This document shows positions 7,680 through 14,840 of a stretch of 32,007 nucleotides of DNA, piece by piece; the first letter of the stretch is position 1; the number at the start of each line of letters is the position of its first letter. Position numbers and translations under genes: made by a program. Source of the DNA: Proteobacteria bacterium SG_bin9 (lineage in GTDB: Bacteria > Pseudomonadota > Alphaproteobacteria > Rhizobiales > Xanthobacteraceae); the NCBI GenBank assembly GCA_002083525.1, contig LWDM01000066.1, forward strand, positions 1 through 32,007. Reading direction: 5' to 3'. Under the pieces are notes generated by a model. That model saw nothing but the letters and a program-made list of their open reading frames with translations, ran no database searches and was not told the DNA's origin.

Positions 7680-8291
7680 TCATGGCTTGTTCTTGCCAGA
7701 CAGGACCGAGAACGACAACCGGAGTGCGGCCTCCGCGCGCGGGTCATTTTTCTTCCACATGCCGTCGCTGATCAGCGAGGCCGCGCCATGAGCGATGGCC
7801 CAGGCGAAGGACAGGATATCCGGATCGACCGGTTTGCCGGGATCGGTCTGGACGCCCGCGACCGCGGAGCGCAACTGCTCGAAGGCGCTCGGAATATCGG
7901 CGCCGGCGTGTGCCTTGCACTCATCGCCGGCCACGCCGAAGCGGCTGAAGGCGAGGCGAAACAGCAAGGGCTCGGCGGAGGCGAAATCGATGTACGCGCG
8001 CGCAGCCGCGTGAAGCTTCTCGGGTCCCTGCAGTCCCGCTGCGGCCTTGAACGATCGCTTCGCCAGCAGCGTCAGCGCCTCGGCGGCGACGGCCGCGAGC
8101 AATTCGTCCTTGTCGGCAAAATGCTTGTAGGCCGCGCCCGAGGTCACGCCGGCGTCGCGCGCGGCTTCGCGCATGCTGAAGCTTTCCGGGCCGTGACGCC
8201 GGACATGCTCCACCGCGAAGGCCACCAGCGCGCTGCGCAGGTCGCCGTGGTGATAGCTGTCCTTTTTCGGCTGGGTTTGTGCGCGCGCCAT
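7680..8291 (-). CDS. TetR/AcrR family regulator (WHG-domain type)
   Basis: A 203-residue repressor. The N-terminal DNA-binding part includes SYHHGDLR near residue 12 and the helix-turn-helix around residues 40-60 (REAARDAGVTSGAAYKHFADKDELLAAVA). The C-terminal ligand/dimer domain resembles the WHG group of TetR proteins. It is divergent from the carotenoid-oxygenase gene across only 75 bp, so that gene is its most likely target and the ligand may be a substrate of the oxygenase. Its own start codon is part of a palindromic operator candidate, implying autorepression. The transcript may be nearly leaderless. Confidence 0.9.
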   Translation of the reverse strand: MARAQTQPKKDSYHHGDLRSALVAFAVEHVRRHGPESFSMREAARDAGVTSGAAYKHFADKDELLAAVAAEALTLLAKRSFKAAAGLQGPEKLHAAARAYIDFASAEPLLFRLAFSRFGVAGDECKAHAGADIPSAFEQLRSAVAGVQTDPGKPVDPDILSFAWAIAHGAASLISDGMWKKNDPRAEAALRLSFSVLSGKNKP

Positions 8292-8308
8292 GTAATCAAT
8301 GTTTACAT
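8290..8308. promoter_or_regulatory. Palindromic operator between TetR and carotenoid oxygenase
   Basis: ATGTAA-N7-TTACAT is a perfect 6+6 inverted repeat of 19 bp that includes the TetR start codon. A second, looser pair (TGTAA at 8323-8327 and TTACA at 8340-8344) lies in the same gap. A possible promoter for the oxygenase is TTTACA (8303-8308), 16 bp, TAAAGT (8325-8330), so a bound repressor would cover the -35 box. Confidence 0.6.
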
Positions 8309-8366
8309 TTGAACGGAGGGGCTGTAAAGTAAGCGGTGATTACATAAATCGGGAGGAGTTCTGGCC

Positions 8367-9701
8367 ATGTCCCAGACCGCGCAAGCCATTGAAGAGAAAC
8401 CCTATTGGCTCAAGGGCAACCTTGCGCCGGTGATGGAAGAGGTGACGTCGTTCGATCTGCCGGTCGAAGGCACCATTCCACCTGAGTTATGCGGCCTCTA
8501 TGCCCGCAACGGCGCCAATCCGAAGGAGGGCCATTCCGGCCACTGGTTCATGGGCGACGGCATGCTGCACGGCGTCTCGCTCAAGGACGGCAAGGCGGAA
8601 TGGTATCGCAACCGCTGGGTCCGTACGCCGCGCTTCAACGGGGCGCCGCGGTCCTCGCCCCTCGATATCCGCGCCAGCACGGCCAACACCAACGTCATCT
8701 CCCACGCCGGAAAAATCCTGGCGCTGGTCGAGAATGCGCTGCCGATGATGATGACCCGCGACCTCGATACGGTCGGGTTCGACGACTACGGCGGCAAGCT
8801 CAATACGCCGTTCACCGCGCATCCGAAGATTTGCCCGGTCACGGGTGAGATGCACTTCTTCGGCTACGGCTTCGTGCCGCCGTTCCTGACCTATCACATG
8901 GTCGACAAGACTGGCGAGCTGAAGCAGACCGTGCCGATCCCGGTGAAGGCATCGACCATGGTGCACGACTTTGCCATGACCTCCGGTCACATCGTGTTCA
9001 TGGACCTGCCGGTGGTGTTCGACATGGCGCTCGGCATGAAGGGCACGATGCCGTTCGCCTGGAGCGACAGCTACGGCGCGCGCCTCGGCATTCTGCCGCG
9101 CGGCAAGGGCGTCGAGGCCTTGCGCTGGGTCGAGATCGATCCCGGTTACGTCTTCCACGTCGCCAACGCGTTCGAGGAAGCCGACGGCACCATCGTGGTC
9201 GACGTGGCCTGGTACAATGAGCTGTGGCGCGGCGGACCGTCGGCATCGACGTTCGACAAGGCGAACCTGAAGCGCTGGCGGATTCCGCCGGGAGCGACCA
9301 GGGCGCAGGAGCAGCAGCTCGACGATCGGGCGATCGAATTCCCCCGCGTCAATGACAACCTGGCCGGTCTGCCGCACACCATCGTCTATTCGGTCGACAC
9401 CGGAACGGACCTGTCGTCCGGCCACTACACCAGCGTGCGCAAGTACGATCTGAAGTCCGGCAAGAGCACGGCGCACGACTTCGGGACGGGACTGCCCAGC
9501 GAGTTCGTGCACATCGCGCCCGACGGCAGCACCGGCGAGGATGACGGCTGGCTGATGGGCTTCGTCTACGATCGCACCCGCGACGCGAGCGATCTGGTGG
9601 TTCTCGATGCACAGACAATCGAGGCGAAGCCGCTGGCGCGCATCATGCTGCCGCAGCGGGTGCCGCAGGGCTTCCACGGCAACTGGATGCCGGGTGTGTG
9701 A
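8367..9701 (+). CDS. Carotenoid oxygenase family protein (RPE65 fold)
   Basis: A 444-residue non-haem iron dioxygenase of the carotenoid cleavage / lignostilbene dioxygenase family, which splits a C=C bond of apocarotenoids or stilbenes with O2. All four iron-binding histidines can be placed: H152 (FTAHPKICP), H200 (MVHDFAMT), H264 (YVFHVANAFEE) and H437 (GFHGNW near the C-terminus). Further family marks are GLYARNGANP and IEFPRVNDN. Length is near the family norm (about 450-490). GGGAGGAG eight bases before the ATG is a strong ribosome-binding site. There are no carotenoid synthesis genes in the window, so an aromatic (stilbene, isoeugenol-like) or apocarotenoid substrate is equally possible. 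Control by the divergent TetR protein is likely. Confidence 0.94.
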   Translation: MSQTAQAIEEKPYWLKGNLAPVMEEVTSFDLPVEGTIPPELCGLYARNGANPKEGHSGHWFMGDGMLHGVSLKDGKAEWYRNRWVRTPRFNGAPRSSPLDIRASTANTNVISHAGKILALVENALPMMMTRDLDTVGFDDYGGKLNTPFTAHPKICPVTGEMHFFGYGFVPPFLTYHMVDKTGELKQTVPIPVKASTMVHDFAMTSGHIVFMDLPVVFDMALGMKGTMPFAWSDSYGARLGILPRGKGVEALRWVEIDPGYVFHVANAFEEADGTIVVDVAWYNELWRGGPSASTFDKANLKRWRIPPGATRAQEQQLDDRAIEFPRVNDNLAGLPHTIVYSVDTGTDLSSGHYTSVRKYDLKSGKSTAHDFGTGLPSEFVHIAPDGSTGEDDGWLMGFVYDRTRDASDLVVLDAQTIEAKPLARIMLPQRVPQGFHGNWMPGV

Positions 9702-9712
9702 ACGGAAGGACG

Positions 9713-9745
9713 CGCGCGGCGGAGCAATCCGCCGCGTGTTTCGTT
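9713..9745 (+). terminator. Rho-independent terminator after the carotenoid oxygenase gene
   Basis: CGCGGCGGA (9715-9723), loop GCAA, TCCGCCGCG (9728-9736) make a perfect GC-rich stem with a stable tetraloop, followed by TGTTTCGTT. It begins about a dozen bases after the stop codon. Confidence 0.8.
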
Positions 9746-9763
9746 GAAGTCAGTGAGAATGTA

Positions 9764-10220
9764 TTACGAAGCCGTGACGTCCCGATGCGTGTGCTTCGAA
9801 AATTCCACCACATGCGCGGCCGGGATCTTCCCGGCGTCGTCCTGCGGGGCGATCTTTCCGGTCTGACGCCTGTACGAGACGAAATGAATGACGTGCGCGT
9901 CAGCCAGCTGTGGCGCATCGGCGATTTCGGCCAACTTGGCGAGCGGCGCGACGGCTGCAACCACGCGTGTCACGGATTTGTCGTAGCTCAGTGAACGCAG
10001 CGCGGCGATAGTGATGGCGGCGGCGGGCTTCGCGCTTCTTGTGCGCCGTGTAGGCATTGACGAAGAACAGAACGCCCTGCAGCAGGCCGGTCTGAACCGA
10101 TGTTGCGACCTCGCGAACCAGCGCTTCGATCGTCAGATCGTTGGCGCGCCGTTCATTACGGATCGCGAAAAGGCATTGGAAAGTCGTTGATGTCACGTCG
10201 ATAGTCCGGGGTAATTTCAA
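9764..10220 (-). pseudogene. Frameshifted hypothetical gene
   Basis: Two overlapping minus-strand reading frames look like halves of one protein. The first (from 10220, TTG start) reads convincingly to FFVNAYTAHKKREA, then turns into an Arg/His-rich run. The second frame reads on as AAAITIAALRSLSYDKSV and ends HVVEFSKHTHRDVTAS at 9764. The switch falls at a GGG run at 10025-10027 beside GCC repeats. Removing one base there joins the halves into about 151 residues with an Ala run at the junction. No family recognised. Either a true pseudogene, a programmed slip, or a sequencing error; the third cannot be ruled out. The start is weak, without a clear ribosome-binding site. Confidence 0.42.
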
Positions 10221-10270
10221 AAGTGCGATGCTCAGTTAGACGCTGCATCGCGGTATATGGTTCGGGAGGC

Positions 10271-10876
10271 TCACATTTCCAAAGCCTGCTCGCCATTTTG
10301 TGATCGCGTTTCGGTTAACGCCGCAGCCTTGCGCTCCTGCGTGATTTTTCGGGTGATCACAGTACGAAAAACTACATATTGAATCGCAAACGCAACAATC
10401 TTTGCGCCCAATGCGATCACCGAGACATAAAATACCCAGAGCTTGAGATCGCCGGTCCAGGCGACGGCAATGTTGCCCAGTCCGAGCACGAACATGAGCG
10501 CTGCCCATACGTATCCGGCGCTGTAGACGAGGCGGGGAGCATTCTCGGCCACGATCGGCGGCATATAGCGCAGCATCCAGCCGGGGCGCAGCATGATCGC
10601 GCCGATGGCGAAATGCGCGATGCTCGGCTTCATCAACACGAAGCGCGAATCATGGGTGATCAGGGTCATCAGGCCGAGCACGATGACGAGGCCGAGGCTC
10701 GCCCAGCTCATGATGTCGAGCGTCTTGCCCTTGACCCGCGCGTAGATGAACTGGGCAACCGCGCCGGCGATCGCAATCAGCGTCGCCAGGACGACGTTGC
10801 CGGTTGCAAGGAAAATCACCAGGAAGACGATCGTCGAGAAGAAATCGAAGGCAAGCTGGGCGAATACGTTCTTCAT
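10271..10876 (-). CDS. YciB/IspZ-like inner-membrane protein
   Basis: A 201-residue polytopic membrane protein with about five or six hydrophobic segments. The order of features fits the YciB (intracellular septation protein A, IspZ) family: DFFSTIVFLVIFLATGNVVLATLIAI, ARVKGKTLDIMSWASLGLVIVLGLMTL, HDSRFVLMKPSIAH, and GLGNIAVAWTGDLKLWVFY, which corresponds to the GLANIYIA...WVNFKVF stretch of YciB. Family members influence envelope biogenesis and division; the mechanism is not settled. The match is moderate and this may be a side branch rather than the housekeeping copy. It is the second gene of a pair whose promoter faces the TetR gene at 11619. Confidence 0.72.
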   Translation of the reverse strand: MKNVFAQLAFDFFSTIVFLVIFLATGNVVLATLIAIAGAVAQFIYARVKGKTLDIMSWASLGLVIVLGLMTLITHDSRFVLMKPSIAHFAIGAIMLRPGWMLRYMPPIVAENAPRLVYSAGYVWAALMFVLGLGNIAVAWTGDLKLWVFYVSVIALGAKIVAFAIQYVVFRTVITRKITQERKAAALTETRSQNGEQALEM

Positions 10877-10900
10877 CAGATCGCTCCGGGTGATCGGGGC

Positions 10901-10933
10901 TCAGGACATCGGGACTTAACGCATCGGGACTTA
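10901..10933. repeat. Short tandem repeat at a stop codon
   Basis: CATCGGGACTTA occurs at 10908-10919 and again at 10922-10933 (14-bp period), with a degraded third copy just beyond. On the minus strand each copy carries a stop triplet (TAA, TAA, TGA). The last TAA ends the 10931 gene, so this looks like local replication slippage after its stop. Confidence 0.5.
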
Positions 10934-11509
10934 GCGGGCAGGGGCGGGCGTCTGCGCAGCCCGCTTGTCCTGCTCGTGGCGCAGGTGGTCCGGGTACCAG
11001 TTGGTGAACCACAGGGCGGCGTTGCGCAAGCCGAAGACGATCGCCAGACCCAGCCACAGCGGCGCGCTCGGCAGATAGATCATCAACACGTTCGCGACAA
11101 GCATCAGCGCGGCGGCGCCGGTCCACACCCACGTCATCACGTAGTTGGCGGTGATGAAGGCGGGCAGCGCGCGGGTTTCGGCATCGACGCTTTCGCGTGC
11201 GTACTGCAGCGTGAAGGGGACGCGCACGGCGAGCGAGAACAGCGCGATGATGATGACGCCGAGGTCAACGGCAATGCGGACACCGAGATTGCTCCACTCG
11301 TTGCCGGTCAGCGAGAAGTAGCCGCCCATCGCGCCGAACATGATGACCGTGCCGACGGCGAAGATCTTGATCGTGTTGCCGCGGACGATATCATAGACGA
11401 TGGCGAGGACGGCGACAGCAGCGGCGGCGGATGCGCTGGTGGCGGCCGTGGTCAGCAACAGCAGCAGGCTGAAGACACCGAAGGGGGCAAGCGACAGGAA
11501 GATGGCCAT
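10931..11509 (-). CDS. Polytopic membrane protein, unknown function
   Basis: 192 residues from ATG 11509. An in-frame TTG at 11527 would lie inside the operator and is unlikely to be used. About five hydrophobic segments are seen: LAPFGVFSLLLLLTTAATSA, IKIFAVGTVIMFGAMGGYF, IAVDLGVIIIALFSLAV, ITANYVMTWVWTGAAALMLVAN, and APLWLGLAIVFGLRNAALWF. The C-terminal tail is charged (WYPDHLRHEQDKR). No family name can be given. It is the first gene of a two-gene membrane operon with the YciB-like gene 54 bp downstream, and is divergent from a TetR gene, so both genes are probably repressed until a ligand is present. Confidence 0.75.
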   Translation of the reverse strand: MAIFLSLAPFGVFSLLLLLTTAATSASAAAAVAVLAIVYDIVRGNTIKIFAVGTVIMFGAMGGYFSLTGNEWSNLGVRIAVDLGVIIIALFSLAVRVPFTLQYARESVDAETRALPAFITANYVMTWVWTGAAALMLVANVLMIYLPSAPLWLGLAIVFGLRNAALWFTNWYPDHLRHEQDKRAAQTPAPAR

Positions 11510-11526
11510 GGGCGTGATCCAGATCA

Positions 11527-11599
11527 ATCTTTACATCGTCAAGATATAACTAGGCGCTTCGGCAGAGGGCGTCAAGCAAAATCTTGACGATGTAAAGAT
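11527..11599. promoter_or_regulatory. Two exactly inverted 19-bp TetR operators
   Basis: ATCTTTACATCGTCAAGAT (11527-11545) is repeated as its exact reverse complement at 11581-11599, 35 bp apart. Each copy is itself an imperfect palindrome (ATCTTnAC...GTnAAGAT), as expected for a TetR dimer site. Each contains TTGACG, readable as the -35 box of the outgoing promoter on its side, with start codons 33 and 35 bases downstream. One site per divergent promoter, both occluding the -35. Confidence 0.75.
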
Positions 11600-11618
11600 G
11601 TAGGTGCATGATATCGTC

Positions 11619-12371
11619 ATGGCTGTGAAAACTCCGGAAAAGACAAAATTAAACAAAGGCTTGTCTGTTCGCGGACGGAAGGCCGGGAATCGCGCCGCGC
11701 CTGCAAAGGCGGCCGGAAAGCCGAAAACCAAGCCGTCCGAGGGCTCCTACCACCATGGCGACCTGCCGACGGCTCTGCTGGAGGCGGCCGAGCGGATTCT
11801 CGAGCGCGAGGGCCTGCAGGGCTTGACCCTGCGTGCGGCCGCGCGCGAGGCCGGGGTCTCGCACGCGGCGCCGACGCACCACTTCGGCGATCTTACGGGC
11901 CTGCTCAGCGAACTCGCCGCGGTCGGCTATCGCAAATTCAATGCGGATATCGGCAAGGCGCGCGCCGAAGCCGAAACGCCGGACGCCTCGTTCGATGCGA
12001 CCGGCGAAGCCTACGTGATGTTCGCGCTCAAGCATCCCGGACTGTTTCAATTGATGTTCCGCGCCGAGCGGCTCGATATGCAGCGGCCCGCGCTGCAGGA
12101 AGCGGTGATGGCCTCGTTCCGCAATTTTGCCGGCGCCGTCGCGACCATGCGGCACGAAAACATCAATACGGCGGCACTGTCGCTGCCGCAGGCCGCCGAC
12201 ATGGTGCGGACGTGGTCGATGGTGCATGGATTCGCGATTCTCGCGCAGCACGGCCGCTTCAATCATATCCTGCAGCGGTTGCCCGCGGGCACCGACGTGC
12301 AGATGCTGCTGCGCGCCATGCTGAAGTCGAAAACGCCGATCCCGACGTCGGGCTCTCCTTCCTCGCGCTGA
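11619..12371 (+). CDS. TetR/AcrR family regulator (WHG-domain type)
   Basis: About 250 residues from ATG 11619; a GTG at 11604 is an alternative. It has a basic N-terminal extension of about 37 residues (Lys/Arg/Pro/Ala-rich) before SYHHGDLPTALLEAAERI. The helix-turn-helix is LRAAAREAGVSHAAPTHHFGDLTGLLSELA. The C-terminal domain resembles the WHG group, with FALKHPGLFQLMFRAE followed later by TWSMVHGFAILAQHG. It is a paralogue of the TetR protein at 7680, sharing the YHHGDL motif and overall plan. Its place beside two inverted operators indicates autorepression and control of the divergent membrane operon. The predicted transcript start is very near the ATG, so the mRNA may be leaderless. Confidence 0.9.
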   Translation: MAVKTPEKTKLNKGLSVRGRKAGNRAAPAKAAGKPKTKPSEGSYHHGDLPTALLEAAERILEREGLQGLTLRAAAREAGVSHAAPTHHFGDLTGLLSELAAVGYRKFNADIGKARAEAETPDASFDATGEAYVMFALKHPGLFQLMFRAERLDMQRPALQEAVMASFRNFAGAVATMRHENINTAALSLPQAADMVRTWSMVHGFAILAQHGRFNHILQRLPAGTDVQMLLRAMLKSKTPIPTSGSPSSR

Positions 12372-12409
12372 GTTTCGCAACCTTTCTTTCGGCGGGACGT
12401 TGTCTGACC

Positions 12410-12634
12410 ATGCCAACCAAACGCGCCCCATGGAAGCGGGACAATCCGCGCAAACGCGCCAAGAAGCTCTCTCCGAAAGAGAAGGCGACCGCGAAGGCAC
12501 GCGCGCGCCGCGCCGGGCGCGCCTATCCCAATCTGGTCGACAACATGCGCGTCGCGTCGAAAAAGAAGACACGCAAGGCCGCTCCTGTGCGAAAGCGGTT
12601 GGGGCGCAAGCGAGTCGCACACGCCGGCAAATAG
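12410..12634 (+). CDS. Small very basic conserved protein
   Basis: A 74-residue protein, ATG 12410, extremely rich in Lys, Arg and Ala (KRAPWKRDNPRKRAKKLSP, then EKATAKARARRAGRAYPNLV, then DNM, ending in a KKKTRKAAPVRKRLGRKR tail). The central stretch ending AGRxYPNLVDNM is one I recall from short conserved proteins of Rhizobiales. The first half should be helical; the C-terminal half resembles the basic tails of histone-H1-like or ribosome-associated proteins. Nucleic-acid binding is therefore likely but inferred from charge alone. It lies between TetR and DUF429 genes on the same strand, about 50 bp from the latter. Confidence 0.72.
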   Translation: MPTKRAPWKRDNPRKRAKKLSPKEKATAKARARRAGRAYPNLVDNMRVASKKKTRKAAPVRKRLGRKRVAHAGK

Positions 12635-12684
12635 TGCGCTTCAGGTTGTTGACACGCGCTGCTTGGCGTCGGCTATGTCACGTT

Positions 12685-13386
12685 ATGGTGGTTATCGGAC
12701 TCGACGGATGCAGGCGCGGGTGGGTGGCTGTTCGCATTGATGGAGCCGTCCGGGAACTTCTGTTTCTGTTGGAGCCGAAAAATGGGTTGGGGAGCCCGCT
12801 CGATGCACTCCACGGTATGCGCTTCAAACGTGCAGCCATCGACATGCCGATCGGGCTGCCGGTGCGCGGATATCGTGACTGCGATCGCGAAGCACGGAAG
12901 CTTTTGGGACGGAATGCGTCGCGGGCTTTCCTTGGCGCACGGCGGTGTGTGCTAACGGCCAAATCTCAGAACGAGCTCAATGCCAAGCTGAAGAGCGCAG
13001 GGGAGCCCGGCGTTTCCGCGGAACTATTCTGCCTTAAGAAAAAACTGAAAGAGGTCGACGCCTTCGTCCGGGCGCATCGCGAACGCGATGTTCGCGAGGC
13101 CCATCCCGAGCTTGTGTTTCAGCACTTGAATGGCGGGAAGCCGGTGCCGCGCAAACGGGATGCGGCGGGACTCAAGCTGAGGCGGAAGCTGCTCGAGGAC
13201 GATGGCTTTCGTGACCTCGACGAATGGCTGACCTGGAAACGTCTCGGAACAGGCGCCAAGCCCGACGACATTCTCGACGCGTGTGCGATGGCGATTGCCG
13301 CGCGGGATTTCAGCGACAAGCGCGTTTTGCCTCGCGGCCATGTTCCGAAGGATAAAACCGGCCTGCCGATGCAGATCTGGTATTGA
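12685..13386 (+). CDS. DUF429 family protein, RNase H-like fold predicted
   Basis: 233 residues from ATG 12685. The frame is open further upstream, but that part overlaps the small basic gene and reads as low-quality Arg-rich shadow. Motifs of DUF429 are clear: VVIGLDGCRRGWVAV (D7), AAIDMPIGLP (D53), REAHPELVFQHLNGG (E142) and DDILDACAMAIAA (D194, D195, D198). The acidic residues line up as the four metal-binding carboxylates of an RNase H-like active site, so a nuclease activity has been predicted for the family, though I know of no fixed role. It converges directly on the secreted-protein gene, with one base between the stops. Confidence 0.88.
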   Translation: MVVIGLDGCRRGWVAVRIDGAVRELLFLLEPKNGLGSPLDALHGMRFKRAAIDMPIGLPVRGYRDCDREARKLLGRNASRAFLGARRCVLTAKSQNELNAKLKSAGEPGVSAELFCLKKKLKEVDAFVRAHRERDVREAHPELVFQHLNGGKPVPRKRDAAGLKLRRKLLEDDGFRDLDEWLTWKRLGTGAKPDDILDACAMAIAARDFSDKRVLPRGHVPKDKTGLPMQIWY

Positions 13387-13387
13387 G

Positions 13388-14062
13388 CTAGTCCGCCGAG
13401 AGCGCGAGCTTGGTGGCGCGGCCCGGCTTGCCGGCAATCGTGATCTTGCCCTTCTTGCAGTCGAAGCCGGCGGCGAGGTCGTCGGCGGCCTTGCGTGCGA
13501 CTGAGTTGGCCCCCTGACCGTTGGCCTGCGAGTCGATGTACGCGACATGGCAGGTCGCGCCAGGCGCGATGCGCGTCACGATCAGGAAGTACTTGCTCTT
13601 CGGCCGGTCGTCCTTGCCGACATCCTCATTGTCGGCGATCGACCAGCGCTGGATGATGGCGAACGGCTTGCCGGACTTGTCGAGCCGCCATTCGACCGTA
13701 TCGGCGGGTGCGTTGAACGCTCCGAAGGTCTGCAACGCAGCCGGTTCGTTCTGCGCGGCCTTGGCGGTGCGGCCGACCGAGACGGCGCTGCGCAGATCGG
13801 TATCGCCCTTGGTGACGAGGAGGTCCTTGTAGCCTTTGCACACGCGGGTCGAGGAATAGTCGTCACCGTCGACCTTGGTGCGGGCAATCACCTTGCACCC
13901 CTTATCGGGAGCCTGAGTGTAGGCGCTGGTCGCGCCGTCGACTGGCTGCGCTGAACTGCTGCCGATTTGAGCGGTTGCCGCCACGAAAGCGGCCGATGCG
14001 GCGAATGTGCGCAGCAGAATCGAGGCGAGGGGCATGACAATGGTCCGGCGAAATCGTGACAT
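13388..14062 (-). CDS. Exported hypothetical protein
   Basis: About 224 residues from ATG 14062. Other in-frame starts lie at 14071 and 14035; I chose 14062 because MSRFRRTIV gives the basic n-region of a signal peptide, with a hydrophobic run to AATAQIGSSSAQ and a cut near residue 38. The mature protein contains three Cys (KGCKVIAR, TRVCKGY, ATCHVAY) and a fourth in FDCKKGK. There is a central LSAVSV-like segment and a conserved-looking DTVEWRLDKSGKPFAIIQRW stretch. It resembles uncharacterised periplasmic proteins of Bradyrhizobiaceae but no named family. Confidence 0.75.
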   Translation of the reverse strand: MSRFRRTIVMPLASILLRTFAASAAFVAATAQIGSSSAQPVDGATSAYTQAPDKGCKVIARTKVDGDDYSSTRVCKGYKDLLVTKGDTDLRSAVSVGRTAKAAQNEPAALQTFGAFNAPADTVEWRLDKSGKPFAIIQRWSIADNEDVGKDDRPKSKYFLIVTRIAPGATCHVAYIDSQANGQGANSVARKAADDLAAGFDCKKGKITIAGKPGRATKLALSAD

Positions 14063-14190
14063 CCGCGTCATATGTCGCTGCAACAATGGGGATGGTTCTA
14101 TTCGTGATGCCGAAAGGCATTACTTTTGCATCGGAATCGCGCTAGAGGACGGGCCTCACTGGCCGTCAAAGCTGAAGTACACGTTCCGCC

Positions 14191-14748
14191 ATGCCCTCCT
14201 TGCTGCCCCGTAGCCATTACCGCGTCGGCCGTTCCCGCACCGGACTTGGCCTCTTCGCCCTCAAGCCGATCAAGAAGGGCACGCGGATCATCCGCTACAC
14301 CGGCCCGATGCTCGACTCGCGCAACGAGAAACACGACGCGATCGACAACAAGTACCTGTTCGAGATCAACGGCCGCTGGACCATCGACGGCTCGGTCCGC
14401 AAGAACATCGCCCGCTACATCAACCATTCCTGCCGGCCGAACGCGGAATCCGACGTCCGCGAGCGCGAGCGCAAGGTGTTCATCCGCGCCATCCGGAACA
14501 TCGAGCCGGGACAAGAGATCAATTACGACTACGGCACCGACTACTTCAAAGAGTTCCTGAAGCCGATAGGGTGCCTGTGCGTGAAGTGCGTGGCGAAGCG
14601 CAAGGCGCTGAAGGCCGAGGAGCTCGCCAAGAAGAAGCGGGCGAAAGCACGTGCCGAGAAGAAGGCGCAGAAGTCCAAGGCTGGCGCGAAGTTGAATGGC
14701 CATGTGCTGAACGGCACGGCGAAGCCGCGCAAGGCGAAGAAGCGCTAG
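14191..14748 (+). CDS. SET-domain protein-lysine methyltransferase with lysine-rich tail
   Basis: 185 residues. The SET domain spans about residues 8-125: GLGLFALKPIKKGTRIIRY (cofactor-side start), RYINHSCRPNA (residues 75-85) and EINYDYG (109-115) with the catalytic tyrosine. A post-SET zinc motif follows (C128, C130, C133), and C81 in NHSC can be the fourth ligand, as in eukaryotic Dim-5-type enzymes; so the zinc site looks complete. Residues 135-185 are a Lys/Ala/Arg-rich tail (KKKRAKARAEKKAQKSKAGAK) that resembles a histone-H1 tail and could bind nucleic acid or be a self-methylation target. Bacterial SET proteins use S-adenosylmethionine to methylate lysines; the substrate here is unknown. 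Confidence 0.92.
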   Translation: MPSLLPRSHYRVGRSRTGLGLFALKPIKKGTRIIRYTGPMLDSRNEKHDAIDNKYLFEINGRWTIDGSVRKNIARYINHSCRPNAESDVRERERKVFIRAIRNIEPGQEINYDYGTDYFKEFLKPIGCLCVKCVAKRKALKAEELAKKKRAKARAEKKAQKSKAGAKLNGHVLNGTAKPRKAKKR

Positions 14749-14765
14749 GCGGATATCTTCCTATT

Positions 14766-14812
14766 GTCCCGGACGCGATGCAGCGTGGAACGCTGCGTCG
14801 CAGAGCCGGGAC
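14766..14812. repeat. REP-like palindrome, copy A
   Basis: An outer stem GTCCCGG (14766-14772) / CCGGGAC (14806-14812) encloses an inner hairpin GCGA-t-GCAGCG / CGCTGC-g-TCGC (14775-14801) with a 5-nt loop. This nested layout and the CCGGGAC ends match the short repeated palindromes I know from Bradyrhizobiaceae genomes. It sits in the convergent gap after the SET gene and could also act in transcription termination. Confidence 0.65.
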
Positions 14813-14840
14813 CATTCCAAATTCAATGGTTGGTACGGCT

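Noticed and set aside
8487..9677. Minus-strand frame opposite the carotenoid oxygenase gene
   Set aside because: The plus-strand gene has all four iron ligands; the opposite frame has only Arg/His/Val-rich low-quality sequence.
10379..11587. Long plus-strand frame opposite the two membrane genes
   Set aside because: Composition is dominated by Gln, Asp, His and Gly as expected for the complement of hydrophobic membrane codons; no domain and no ribosome-binding site.
12400..12684. N-terminal extension of the DUF429 gene
   Set aside because: The added residues overlap the small basic gene in another frame and are Arg/Gln-rich without family match; DUF429 begins at MVVIGLDG.
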